Shown here piece after piece: positions 36,403 through 47,200 of a stretch of 64,000 nucleotides of DNA. The position numbers and the translations under genes are program-made. Source of the stretch: Lepidostoma basale (lineage: Eukaryota > Arthropoda > Insecta > Trichoptera > Lepidostomatidae). The stretch lies in assembly GCA_022606425.2 (NCBI GenBank), contig JAHDVF020000880.1, forward strand, positions 434,001-498,000, read 5' to 3'. Position 1 is the stretch's first letter, and each line of letters opens with the position of its first letter. The notes under the pieces were generated by a model. That model saw nothing but the letters and a program-made list of their open reading frames with translations. It ran no database searches and was not told the origin of the DNA.

Positions 36403-38226
36403 TTAGTTTGTCCTATTAATGTGGCATTTCTCTAGTTTCCCTTTAATGTTGAAAACAATAATTTCGCAGATAAATACAACAATCGCGATGAAATACATGA
36501 CACCGACAAACACGTAAATATTTAGCATATACTTGAGGTCGATGACAGAGGAGGTCGGAGTGTTGTGGAACCCAAATTTTTCCCCTTTCGAGGAGTCCGT
36601 TTTCCATTGGACTATACCAGAGGCGCTCAGTTGGCCCGCTTTTTTCTTCACGTAATCAGTCAGGTTATCGGCGTAAGTCGAAAATATGCAATCCGGGTAA
36701 GCCACTATTTTTTCGGGGATAACATAGTACGAGGTGTTGGAGAGAAGCGAAATAATGCGACGGAAGTGTTTGAATTCAAAACTTAAGGCGAATTCTTCTC
36801 CCGAATCGACCATCCTCTTGATGGCATCACCAAGTTTATTTGTATCCTTCTCATTTAATTGTGTACCTAACCAGGGTGATAATTTTTCCATTGTTACGAA
36901 GTTTATAAGCAGAGGCAAGTATTCCAAAGAGGGGACAAGTTTTTTAACTTTTGCATTGACTACGTCATTGTTATTACGATATCTGTTCAAAATCGGGCTC
37001 GTAAGAGCATCAAGCAATTTGTAATAGTAAAATATTGTTACGACAGCCGAAATAAGAGCCCAGGCGTAAAAACATATTCTGAGAGCGTCGTTTCGGGGCT
37101 GCTTTGGAACGGACACTGAGAGGAATATCGACCAGGACATGAGGGCCGTTCTAAGCAGCGGGATTTTTTGTCCCGTGACATGTTCCACGAGCAGGGTAAC
37201 TATAAGTACGCAGGGTATGATGGTTGCTGCAGACACTATTGAATTCCAATTTATCACATCGTCAACGGGGTTGATCACAACCCAGTAAATATTTTCAGTT
37301 CCAAAGCAAACAAGAGTACTTGCCGAACCACTTCCTAGCCACATATTCTTGGAATCAAACCAGTAGTAGTCATTATAAATGAATTTGGAATACCGTGTTT
37401 CGTTGTAATCGAGAAACTTCGTTCTAACCTCTGGTGTCTGTATCGCGGCCATCAAGTGAGTATCTGTTGTAGCCAGCAGTAAAGAGAGCAACGTGTATAT
37501 TGAATGAGAATGAATATATTCCTTTAATATAGTTATGTTGTCTACTAAGAGGGATGTGGAGAATGTTAAACCAACCGAACAAGAAGAATTTTCATTGGCC
37601 ATTGTGTTTCCAACCAAATTATTATCTTGTTGAAAAAACTTTTGAGACATTTTTTGCCATACAAAATACTTGTAGTGATCGATGGATCCACATATCGGGT
37701 CATTGGTTTTAATTACTATTGGTATGTGTTTCTTCGCGTTGGTTAATTGTATGGCCGTTGGTTCATTGCTCACTAAAATTGAGGATGTGTTCTGTTCGGC
37801 CGTGGCCAAGAGCATTATATTGTTGGAGTTTCTGAGCAGTGCAGGTAATCCCAGTATCACATTGTTCAGGGGATCGATTAATATTAAGAAATTTGAATCG
37901 GCCAAAGTGTCCAGATTGAATAATGAGTTTTGGTAGAACCATTTGAATTCGTAAAATGAAAAATAGTAAACCATAATGTTTTCTGGTAGTCTGATGTCTC
38001 TCGTTAGCATGGTTGTGGATTCCAACACCGGCATATCAAAGTCATTGTTGGTCATCGTGATTACAACGAGACATTGATCAGTCTTGTTTAACAAAATTAA
38101 ATTGATTAAACTGCTCATATGATTGTCATTCAACTGGAGCCTTCTGTAAATGTATTTCGGGTGAGCTCGGACCGACCCGAAGATCAGAGCCAGACCTAGA
38201 AACCAGCAGAGCGTAGCTGTCAGCAT
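36403..38226 (-). CDS. Divergent ionotropic receptor (IR), intronless
   Basis: Probable chemosensory ligand-gated ion channel of the insect IR family (iGluR-derived), acting in the dendrite membrane of sensory neurons. 607 aa in one exon. Hydrophobic signal peptide at residues 1-21; long variable extracellular N-terminus. The first membrane segment is around VSAATIIPCVLIVTLLVEHV, followed by a pore-loop region (LLRTALMSWSIFLSVSVPKQP) and the second segment (ALRICFYAWALISAVVTIFYY). A ligand-binding S2 part follows, then the last membrane segment (YVFVGVMYFIAIVVFICEIIVF) and a short tail. The SVPKQPRNDALRI to YYYKLLDALTSP layout is typical for IRs. Lack of introns and high divergence suggest a divergent rather than antennal co-receptor type; ligand unknown. 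Start is the first Met, directly before the signal peptide. Confidence 0.85.
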   Translation of the reverse strand: MLTATLCWFLGLALIFGSVRAHPKYIYRRLQLNDNHMSSLINLILLNKTDQCLVVITMTNNDFDMPVLESTTMLTRDIRLPENIMVYYFSFYEFKWFYQNSLFNLDTLADSNFLILIDPLNNVILGLPALLRNSNNIMLLATAEQNTSSILVSNEPTAIQLTNAKKHIPIVIKTNDPICGSIDHYKYFVWQKMSQKFFQQDNNLVGNTMANENSSCSVGLTFSTSLLVDNITILKEYIHSHSIYTLLSLLLATTDTHLMAAIQTPEVRTKFLDYNETRYSKFIYNDYYWFDSKNMWLGSGSASTLVCFGTENIYWVVINPVDDVINWNSIVSAATIIPCVLIVTLLVEHVTGQKIPLLRTALMSWSIFLSVSVPKQPRNDALRICFYAWALISAVVTIFYYYKLLDALTSPILNRYRNNNDVVNAKVKKLVPSLEYLPLLINFVTMEKLSPWLGTQLNEKDTNKLGDAIKRMVDSGEEFALSFEFKHFRRIISLLSNTSYYVIPEKIVAYPDCIFSTYADNLTDYVKKKAGQLSASGIVQWKTDSSKGEKFGFHNTPTSSVIDLKYMLNIYVFVGVMYFIAIVVFICEIIVFNIKGKLEKCHINRTN

Positions 38227-38529
38227 TGTGTATCAACTTTTTCAAATGCAAATTAAATCGTGTGAACTGTTTCTTTTATTCGTTTCAAATACCCATCCGC
38301 TCGCGACGATTATTACTCTTTTCTCAGTGCCTGAAATGTGACGACAATTAATAATATTTAAAAAAAATCACGTTATGTTTTAATGTGTTTTTTTCTTTAC
38401 CAAATAATGATCTCGAAGAAACAGGTAGTACAGTGTGTCTTCGATCTAAGATGAAAACTCAAAAATTTTAATAATTATTTTTGGTAACATACAATATAAT
38501 TTTAAAATGTATGTATTTTCGCTAAAAAG

Positions 38530-38870
38530 CTAAGATGGCAGTACATAATGGTGTTCTTGTGCCAACCCTTATGTATGGGAATGAAGCATAGAACTGGCAA
38601 AAGAAGGATGAAAGTAGATTAAATGCAGTAGAAATGAGATCTCTTAGACGAATGCGTGTTAAATCTGTATATGATAGAGTGTCAAATGCAAGTATAAGAA
38701 GTGAATGCGGTGCGAATGAAGTGTTATGAACAAACTAATGAAAGGATCGTTAAGATGGTTTGGACACATGGAAAGAATGAGTGAAGACAGAATGGTGAAG
38801 AAGGTATATGTAAACGACGTGAACAGAGCTAAAAATAGAGGAAGACCGAGGAAAATTGCTTCCAGCCATT
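38530..38870 (+). mobile_element. LINE 3' end upstream of the IR gene
   Basis: The plus strand reads MAVHNGVLVPTLMYG-like codons, then SLRRMRVKSVYD and [18 protein letters not shown], breaking off after GRPRK without a tail. Truncated on both sides. Confidence 0.75.
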
Positions 38871-39039
38871 CCTCATTATCTTCGGTGGCCTTCCTGGTAG
38901 TCAATGTCTGATGGGGTTTTTATTTTTAAACAATTTTTTCAAGTCTCGTATTTTGCATGTGGTCCACATGGTTTCTCCAAAAGCACCTTTTACTTTTTAC
39001 TCACCTCAATATGTCTTCAATACCATGGATAGATCTGCG

Positions 39040-39600
39040 GTATGAGAGGATTAATCCCATACACTAAACTAACCTATGGAGCTAGTATGCTGGCAGCAGC
39101 ATAGCGCCCCCAAGGAGCCAAGGACCCCGTCTTTGCTTCCGGTCTTAGGTACTACCGCGTCCTTCGGCTAGGCAACACGCATTAAATCGCACGCTTTCGC
39201 CCTAGTTATCTCCTATACAATTTGTGTCTGTGCTGCAATAAATAACTGTGAACCAACCTGTGACTTTCATTTGCACAATCGAACTACATCACAACTACAA
39301 ATCTTATCATTTCCTTTCTGATCCGGTAATTGAGAGTTCTGCCTGCGATGGAGCGCAGGATTCTCATTTTTACTATTCTGAGAAGGTTTTTAGCCCTGTT
39401 GGTATCGGCTCTTACTTCTTTCCGGTATCCACGATGGAGCGGACGCATGCCATATATACCCTGACCTTGCTTTCAGTTGGCATGTATTTATTTCTCCACA
39501 TAGTGTTCCACTAGCAGCCAGCCACAGCTGTCTCTTTATTGGTTTGCGCTATACTTTACTAGAAAGGTCAGTGCAGGTAAGTGAATCGCGTGACTTTATC
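39040..39600. repeat. Unclassified, possibly a solo LTR
   Basis: A segment richer in G+C than its flanks, with CTGCAATAAATAACTGTGAA (AATAAA in an LTR-like setting) and no coding frame with known domains. I cannot locate matching ends, so the LTR idea is only a guess. Confidence 0.2.
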
Positions 39601-39754
39601 AATGGTATGTTATTGATAATCAGTTTGCATCTGAATGGCTCTTTTGATATCGTTAAGCCCGTCGTTTAACTGGTAGAAATCGTCATATTTCATTTCTTAG
39701 ATGCAAGGTGGAATTATACCTACTCATGCAATTTGATTTAACGCAATTCTATTT

Positions 39755-39805
39755 TTTAGAACCAACCGGTTTCGCTTCCACCGGGGCTTCATCAGAGTTA
39801 CAAAA
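39755..39805 (-). ncRNA. Hammerhead-like motif, ACCGGTT family
   Basis: Minus strand: AACT (39796-39799), CTGATGA (39789-39795), one A, a weakened stem GCCCC/GAAGC around GGTG, GAA, palindrome ACCGGT, T, then GGTT (39760-39763) pairing with AACT (one G-U pair). Same family as 44680-44720 and 50415-50454. Confidence 0.45.
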
Positions 39806-40239
39806 CAAACAGTTTGTTTATGAGACAAATTAAGTGCTTTATACGAAAGCATCAGTATTTTCATTTTGTTTGCTATTGGTGTATTTGTAGTGTACCTATA
39901 TGTAATCGATCAATAAATTAAAAAAAAAAACGTTTTTTATTGTATACTAGCTGAACTGCTACCTGAAAATATTCGTAACACGGTAAAACAGCCGCCTTAC
40001 CTTTCTGATTTTATTTATATCACTGTCTAAACACTCCTATATAGCACTTATAAGAACGAGATGTGAAATTTTCTCTGAAATCGGTCGAGTACTTTTTAAG
40101 TCTATAGGGTACCCACATACGAACTTGCATTTTATTTATATAGATAGATGGTTGAACCGATTATTAAGTAAAATAAATAAATGTATCTAAAAGAAAACTG
40201 AAGAAACAATTCATTGTAGAAACAACAATAAAATGTAAT

Positions 40240-40665
40240 ATTATTATGCAGGTGAGGTCCCTAAGACGTATGTGTGATAGAACGATATACGACAGAATCT
40301 CAAATTCTGATATAAAAAAGGAATGTAGAGCGGAAGAAGGTATTATGAACAAAATCATGAAAGGATCGCTGCGTTGGTTCGGACACAAGGAACGCACCGA
40401 TGGAGAAAGAATGGTTAAGAAAGTATCCGTTAATGATGTAAATGGGGTACGGAGTCGAGGCAGACCGAGGAAAACATGGCATGACTAAATTAATCAAATT
40501 TTAAAGGTTGGTCATTTTAGAAGTCGGAGGAATCGATGTGCGTGTATGACTCGTTGTATGAATGTGGAGGAAGCTAGAGAGGTTTGCCAGGATAGAGTAG
40601 TGTGGCGGTCCATTCTCTCTGCCTACCCCTGCGGTGAAACGGCGTGTTGGTTTGTTTGTTTATTA
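40240..40665 (+). mobile_element. LINE 3' end, nearly complete C-terminal frame
   Basis: Plus strand: [45 protein letters not shown] then a stop, and further homology to the end GCCTACCCCTGCGGTGAAAC followed by GTTTGTTTGTTTA. A TTTG-type tail. Confidence 0.8.
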
Positions 40666-41315
40666 TACATTTGAAGCACTGGAATCGTTTATTGAGAATA
40701 TTATAAACAACATTTTTTTAAAGAATATGCATGTTACGATGATAGCCTGAGACATTAGTCTACTTATTCTCAAAGTATATTATTACTCTCATTATATTTA
40801 ATATTTTGATTACGAGCTAGTGAGCTAGTAGTAGCATACTTTGTAATATTAACTTGGTACCTAAACGCAATCGTCGTTAAACTATGATTCCTAAACTCTA
40901 AAATTGAATTTATCCGTTTTAATATTGTTTCTCGAAGAATGATGTACAACTCCACATTAAATAATTAATCGCCTTACTATCTTTTGACAACATTTGATAA
41001 TGCATTAGCAAGCCGAAACATGTCACTCCCATAAAACAAAACTCCTAGAATAATTCCTAGAAACCGGACATTTTCATTCGTATTAATTCCTTTAGTCGTG
41101 TTTTCATAATTATCATTTAACACCTTTTCTATTACAGAATAAATGGATTAATTCATATTCTTTTTCTAATCTTAACGTAGGCCTTGTGCCCTGCTTCAAG
41201 TGGGATTGGCCATCTGCGAAGTCGATTACCAGCTATCGCCCAGGTCTGCCCAGGGGTTGTCTACCTTGGGATTGGTTGTGTAACATAATATGAGAGACTT
41301 TAGATTAGTCTAGAT

Positions 41316-42071
41316 CATTGTTTCTTAACCGTATTGAAAGAATCGCCCCCTTTACCACGGTAAAATTATCCAACGCCCCCCCCCCCCCACAAACAAAATG
41401 CGAAATCTAAAATTTACACTTTTCTCCACGTAGGTATGTCTTTTTATAAACATTATGTATTTATTGCCTTTTTGTCTTATTAACATTACACACAACATTA
41501 TAATATTATTTCAATAAAAAAGTACATAATTCAATACGAAATATGAAGTTTTTAATAAAATATAAAAAATAAATTTAATGAGATCCTTGAGCCTCATGTG
41601 ATTGCGCCAATTTCGTAATATTAGGTTCAAATTTACTTAAATACAATCTCAAATCTTCTCTTTGGCTTATTTGTAATCGATTTCGTGATTTTTTTAATAT
41701 ACCTATGCATTACTGCACTAAAACTCTTTTCCACTAAATACAACGAAGGAAATGCTATGATGGGTAATTTTAATTCTTTCCACAGAAGAGGATATTGATG
41801 GCGAAAACGAACCCAATAAAGATCACAATCACATTGATTGAATATTATTTTAGCCTCACAGTCATTTTGTAGCACAATAAACGGCTCTTTTAAATTTTGA
41901 CTGACATTTTCTATGTCTGATAAAAATGGATTAATTAACCAAGCTGGTATTTCGACATAACGCCCACTGGAACTCCTGCAGTGCCCCCTAAATTCTGAAA
42001 AATTATAAACGCCCTACCAGACCTCTAAAACGCCCATAAGGGGGCGCTGGCGCCCCCGTTAAGAATCACTG
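41316..42071 (-). mobile_element. hAT element relic with perfect 8-bp target duplication
   Basis: GTCTAGAT occurs at 41308-41315 and 42072-42079. The ends CATTGTTTCTTAACCG and, inverted, CAGTGATTCTTAACGG are imperfect terminal repeats. The minus-strand frame ending at 41633 reads LPIIAFPSLYLVEKSFSAV, the hAT C-terminal dimerisation signature of ZBED/SCAND3-like transposases. The catalytic part is missing, so it is non-autonomous. A poly-C run sits near the left end. Confidence 0.85.
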
Positions 42072-42345
42072 GTCTAGATGGATCCTTTCTTATCACGCCT
42101 GCATATTAAATTATTCTTCTTTGCTATCGTAAGGTGGGGGCACCTTAGATATCTTCGAACTCGCATATTTTCCTTATTCTTGCATTATTTATTGGGTTAC
42201 GCAGTCTCTTGCCAGATACGAGTAGGTATGTTCCTGAGTGTCATCATTTCCGACAGTCTGAAGGCGTTGTGTTTTATTTAATATATTTTTTAAATTGACA
42301 AGACGCTTCCAAAAATATACACATTTAACCGATTGAATACACATC

Positions 42346-42604
42346 GCACCGTGAGTGTAAAACCGAGATAAGTGCAACTATACATTTTGGAGATACGGGA
42401 GTTTAAAGACTTCATATTGCTTGGAAAAACTGTTTTTCTTAAATAAACCAATGATTTTCGGTTTATAGTAATATATCTATAAACCGAAAATAATTGGTCT
42501 ATTAAAAAAAAAAACTGTTTTTCCAAGCAATATGAAGTCTTTAAAGTCCCATATCTCCAAAATTTATATTTGCAGTTATCTCGGTTTTACACTCACGGTG
42601 CGAC
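42346..42604. repeat. Long foldback, arms about 120 bp
   Basis: The left arm starts CGCACCGTGAGTGTAAAACC and passes through ACTTCATATTGCTTGGAAAA; the right arm is its reverse complement ending CACTCACGGTGCG. The centre is TAGTAATATATCTATAA-like. It would fold into one long hairpin. No target duplication is evident beyond a possible ACAT. Confidence 0.8.
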
Positions 42605-42634
42605 ATATTCTAGCCAAATTCATTTTATTATCAT

Positions 42635-42840
42635 TATTATAATCATTTTGTTGAGTAGCTCTTTACATAATTACAGCGAAAGCCAAATCGATGTAAAGGG
42701 TACTTATAGCTGTATATATTGATTCTCATGACATGTGATAGGTAGCTTATATATCGCCATTTTATTGTCACGTGAATTCTACACTAGACCAAAGACAGTG
42801 TGACAATCACACTGCCATCGCCGGGCAAAGCTAAATGACA
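42635..42840 (-). mobile_element. tRNA-derived SINE, copy 3, lacking the tRNA head
   Basis: The body and 3' end match the other copies (GCTCTTTACAT, CATGACATGTGATAGGTAGC, ACAGTGTGACAATCACACTG), but it stops at GCCATCGCCGGG, just before the B box, so it is a 5'-truncated copy. Confidence 0.75.
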
Positions 42841-43757
42841 TCAACGATTAATTACGTTTGAAATGGGCAAGGGAATTATGACTGATACAAGGCATTTCAA
42901 AAACATAACAGATCTAACGATTTTGGCTGTTTATGTCTTAAAAACCGGGTGATGGCCCATGGAACGGAATATATGGCTCTTGATTTAGTAGACTTGGGTT
43001 CAAACCTAGAGTGAGTTCTAAAATAAATATTTCTACTCATATTTGGGATTGTAAAAAAAAATCTTAGATTTTGACAGTTAGGGTAGATTTTGGATCACCA
43101 TTTCAAACGAATAAATTGCAGATTCCAAAATATGATTTTCATAACGAAGGTATGAATTAAATTACTGTTATTTCATCTACAAAATGAAGAGTTACATAAT
43201 TTAAATTTATTAAATTTTTTTTTTTGAATTTACTGAAATTATTATTTAATTGAAATTTATTATATCTTGTAAAATGTTTAATATTTGCTGATAAGAACAT
43301 TCATAAGAACGGATACCTGTTCCATTCTAAGCATTCTAAGGATGGAATAAATGCATTTCATATTAAATTATTTGTAATTCAAACGTAGAACAGTATTCAT
43401 AATAAAAGTCGTTATTATTATACCTACGTACAGGTGTTCAAAATACATACTGTAAAATAGGATTAAAAAGTGATTAGGGTTTGAAAGAACGATACGCATT
43501 ATTATTAAATAATATTGTTTTATATTCCTTTATTACGTAAGACACACCACGAGCCAAGTATTCCATTTTCCTACTTATCGTACCAACTATGCTCAAAACC
43601 CAAAAAGTGCTTTAATAATGTTGATGTCTTTCATTAATTTAACGCAAAGCAGATTTTAAAGGAATTATTGGAGCACCCATCTAGCGTTAAATTTATCGAA
43701 ATAACCAAAACATTATTTCAAAATAATAAGAGCGTTTGTTTAATTTAGTAAAATAGA

Positions 43758-44165
43758 ATGCCAGAGGGCAGAACACCGATAATTTTGTCTAGATGGGCCG
43801 ATATACGCAGAATGCTCTGTATACCGTGGACCGATAGGGTCAGTAATGCAGACGTACTACAGAGAGCTAGAGCCAATAGAGAACTGTTGTCGAGTGTGAA
43901 AATTAGAAAGGTCTCATATTTGGGTCATGTGCTAAGGGGAGAAAAATACCACCTCCTTCGACTGATATTAATGGGTAAAGTGGAGGGACGTCGGAGAATT
44001 GGTAAAATGCAGCTGTCCTGGATGCGGAACATTAAATAGTGGACAGGAATTACAAGAGTTCAGAACCTGTTCCAAGTGGCGCAGGACAGAGATGCCTTTT
44101 CTGCAGTGATCACCAACGTTGGGGGGACCTGACACGGCACCGAAAGAAGAAAGATATAATACCAA
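43758..44165 (+). mobile_element. LINE 3' end close to the homeobox terminal exon
   Basis: Plus strand: RVSNADVLQRARANRELL and RKVSYLGHVLRGEKYHLLRL (the Leu-Gly-His-Val LINE C-terminal motif), then a stop and a 3' untranslated part ending CACGGCACCGAAAGAAG. Related in reverse to 18531-18790. It ends about 60 bp before the end of the homeobox gene. Confidence 0.7.
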
Positions 44166-44217
44166 ATCATGATAAAATAAATATACATACAACACAAATT
44201 ACAAATTTAGTGGGTAT

Positions 44218-47200
44218 ACGAGTAATTAGATAAGTTAGTAAGATTTCCAGTTTGATCTTCGACATTTGCATCTTCAAAATTTCCATTTTTCTCTCTCTTT
44301 TCGCGAGCTCTTCTATTTTGGAACCATATTTTAATCTGAAAAGAAAAATACAGACATTATAGAAAACCGCACATTCAATATGATTTTATTATGAGATATA
44401 CGGTTATAAAATATTATATTTTAGAACATGGTGTTCCAAACTTATCCGACACACGGCCCCCCATATTGAAAAAAAAATGCATAAGGCTCCGGGGGGAATT
44501 GACTTTCTTTTATCTAAAAAATAATCAAATTACTATCACGCCGTCTGCCCGGAAGGGTAGGCAGAAATAATGGCCAACCACACTGTTGTCTCGTGATATA
44601 CTTCTCTCGATTCTTCGACATTCATACACCGTAACTTGCAAACACGTACATTTTTCCGACTCCTCGTTCAGTTTGTTTTCTTAACACTGATGACGGCGGA
44701 AGCGAAGCCGGTTGGTTCGATAAACCAAAATAATTTTTTAAAACAAAGTACACAAGTGTTTTAAATTATTTATAACAATTTTACGATATCACAATTTTCA
44801 TCATTCACTTTTTAAGTATCTTGACAGCTGTTTCGCCAACTAATGTTGGCATCATCAGGTGTTACAAACAACAGTTGTTTGTAACACCTGATGATATCAA
44901 CATAGGTTGGCGAAACAGCTGTCGTGACACTCAAAATGAGATTAAAAAATGTGATATCATAATAGTGTTCATTTTAAATTTGAAGTATCATAGTGTTTCG
45001 GCAAAAACAATGGACTTTTAATTATTTTTAATTTAAGATTTAACCATGAAGGGTTTTGGAATATAATAATTTTAATTTCCAACAAAACTTCACATAAAAG
45101 TTATGTTGGATACAATGTAAATGTCATATAAAAAATGGTGTGAAATATCTCTGTATTATTTTAAAAATGTGTTTGGCAAGCCAACCAGTTCTGCTTGCGT
45201 CCATACTTGGTAGGACCAATAAAATATATCTTCTGTTTTATTATTCTGGCCAAGATCTGACCCCGGCAACAGAGGTGAGCTCTTAAAATATGTGGTAGAA
45301 AAACAAGACTATATTTTTTCATTGACTATAATAATGTCATACAACATACTTTATAGTTATCTTAGATTGTAAAAAATCACACACACGTGTAACCAATTAG
45401 ATTATTTTAGTAGTATGCTTTGCTGGAAAGTAAGCCCCTAAAAAATATCGTAATGCGCCAGGTTAAATAGATGACGCTAGTGTAGAGTGAACTTAAAAAT
45501 GTAAAGATAGGCGTGGAATCCTACCATATATACAAGTTCCAAAAATTTGTCAGACGTGGTGGTCATAAGGAAAAAAAAGGGGGAATGGGGAATGTTGTTA
45601 AACATAAAGCGATCGCTCAACCTAACCAATGACAGGTCATAAATCCAGTAAGCGCCTCGGCCACCACCTTCTGTTCCCAGAAAAACAATTTACATCTTCG
45701 TCTCTATTGAGATACAATTAATCCTTATACAATACTACCAAGTCCAACTCTCTAGCGAACCCCGGGTACTGTGACCACTGTCATAGCAGATTGGGAGAAG
45801 GCGAATGGGGAAATTCCAGCGCCATAAAACTGGATACCCTCAGCTAAGGGAAGGAAACCCTGACAGAAAATCCTCCAGAGTAGGCAAGGGGAAACCACTC
45901 TGGGCAAACTCCCCAGGACATCACTATGAACCGTCTTGCACAGCACAGAGAGACCTACGCCAGGGTGATAGCCGACGTCGGGGTGACCTGACACGGCACT
46001 CCAAGAAAAATAAGTATAAGCCATTAGAATGTAATATTGTTTATCATGAAAAATACTAACTAACTAACTAACCATCATGCCGTTTTACTGGAGGGGTAGG
46101 CAGAGAGAATGGACCGCCACACTGTTCTATCCTGACATAAATCTCGCGACTCTTCTACATTCACACATCGTGACATGCATCGTCGATTGATCCTACTTCA
46201 AACATGGCCGCCTTTCAGTAATTGATTAATTTGGCCATGCCATGTCTTTCTCGGCCTATCTCGATTTAATTTTTCATTCACACTACTTCTATATATCTTT
46301 TTAACCATTCTTCCCTAATCCATTCGTTCCATATGTGAAAACCATTTTGACCCTTTCTTAATTTCATTTAGGACGCATTCATCTGACTTACATTCCTTTC
46401 TTACTTCATAATTAAGTATTCTATCGTACATTGTTTTTTGCACATTCTTCTTAGTAACCTCATTTCTACGGCATTTATTATACTTTCATCCTTTTTCTGC
46501 CAACTCCAAGCTTTACTTTCAGACATAGGGCACTTAGCTCTAATGTGAACTGCAATCTTTGTTCAGTCGATTTATTTCTATTTTCTATTTACGTTACATG
46601 AAAAAATCAAAATATACGAGGTCTGTTCAAAAAGTATCGCGAATTTTATATTTTTTCAAAAAGTATTTATTTATTCATGAATATCTATTTTGTCCCCTTC
46701 AAAGTAATTCCCCTCGGATATAATATATTTATGCCAACGTTTTTTCCAATCCTCGAAGCACTTAAAAAAATCATTTTTTGTGATCTTGTTCAGCTCCTCC
46801 TTCGATGCCGTCTTTATCTCCTCAATCGTGGCGTAGCGTCGTCCTTTCATGGGCCTCTTCAGTTTTGGAAACAGGAAAAAGTCACAGGGGCCAGGTCTGG
46901 GGAATACGGTGGCTGCGGCACCATTACTGTGTTGTTTTTGGCCAAATATTCGCGCACAAGCAACGATGTGTGAGCAGGGGCGTTATCATGGTGCAAAAGC
47001 CAGTTTTTGTTCTTCCACAAATCCGGGCGTTTCTGGCGGATTGCTTCGCGCAAATTGCGCATAACTTGCAGGTAATATTCCTTATTGACCGTACTACCCT
47101 GTGGCAAGAACTCATGATGCACCACGCCCCTGCAATCGAAGAAAACTGTGAGCAAAACCTTCACGTTCGACCGAACTTGGCGCGCTTTTTTTGGTCTTGG

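Noticed and set aside
41370..41395. Poly-C run as a possible regulatory tract
   Set aside because: It lies within the hAT relic and looks like slippage or an assembly-prone homopolymer.
44684..44722. An active hammerhead at this copy
   Set aside because: The base after GAA is G instead of A and stem II is weak, so this is treated as a decayed family member only.
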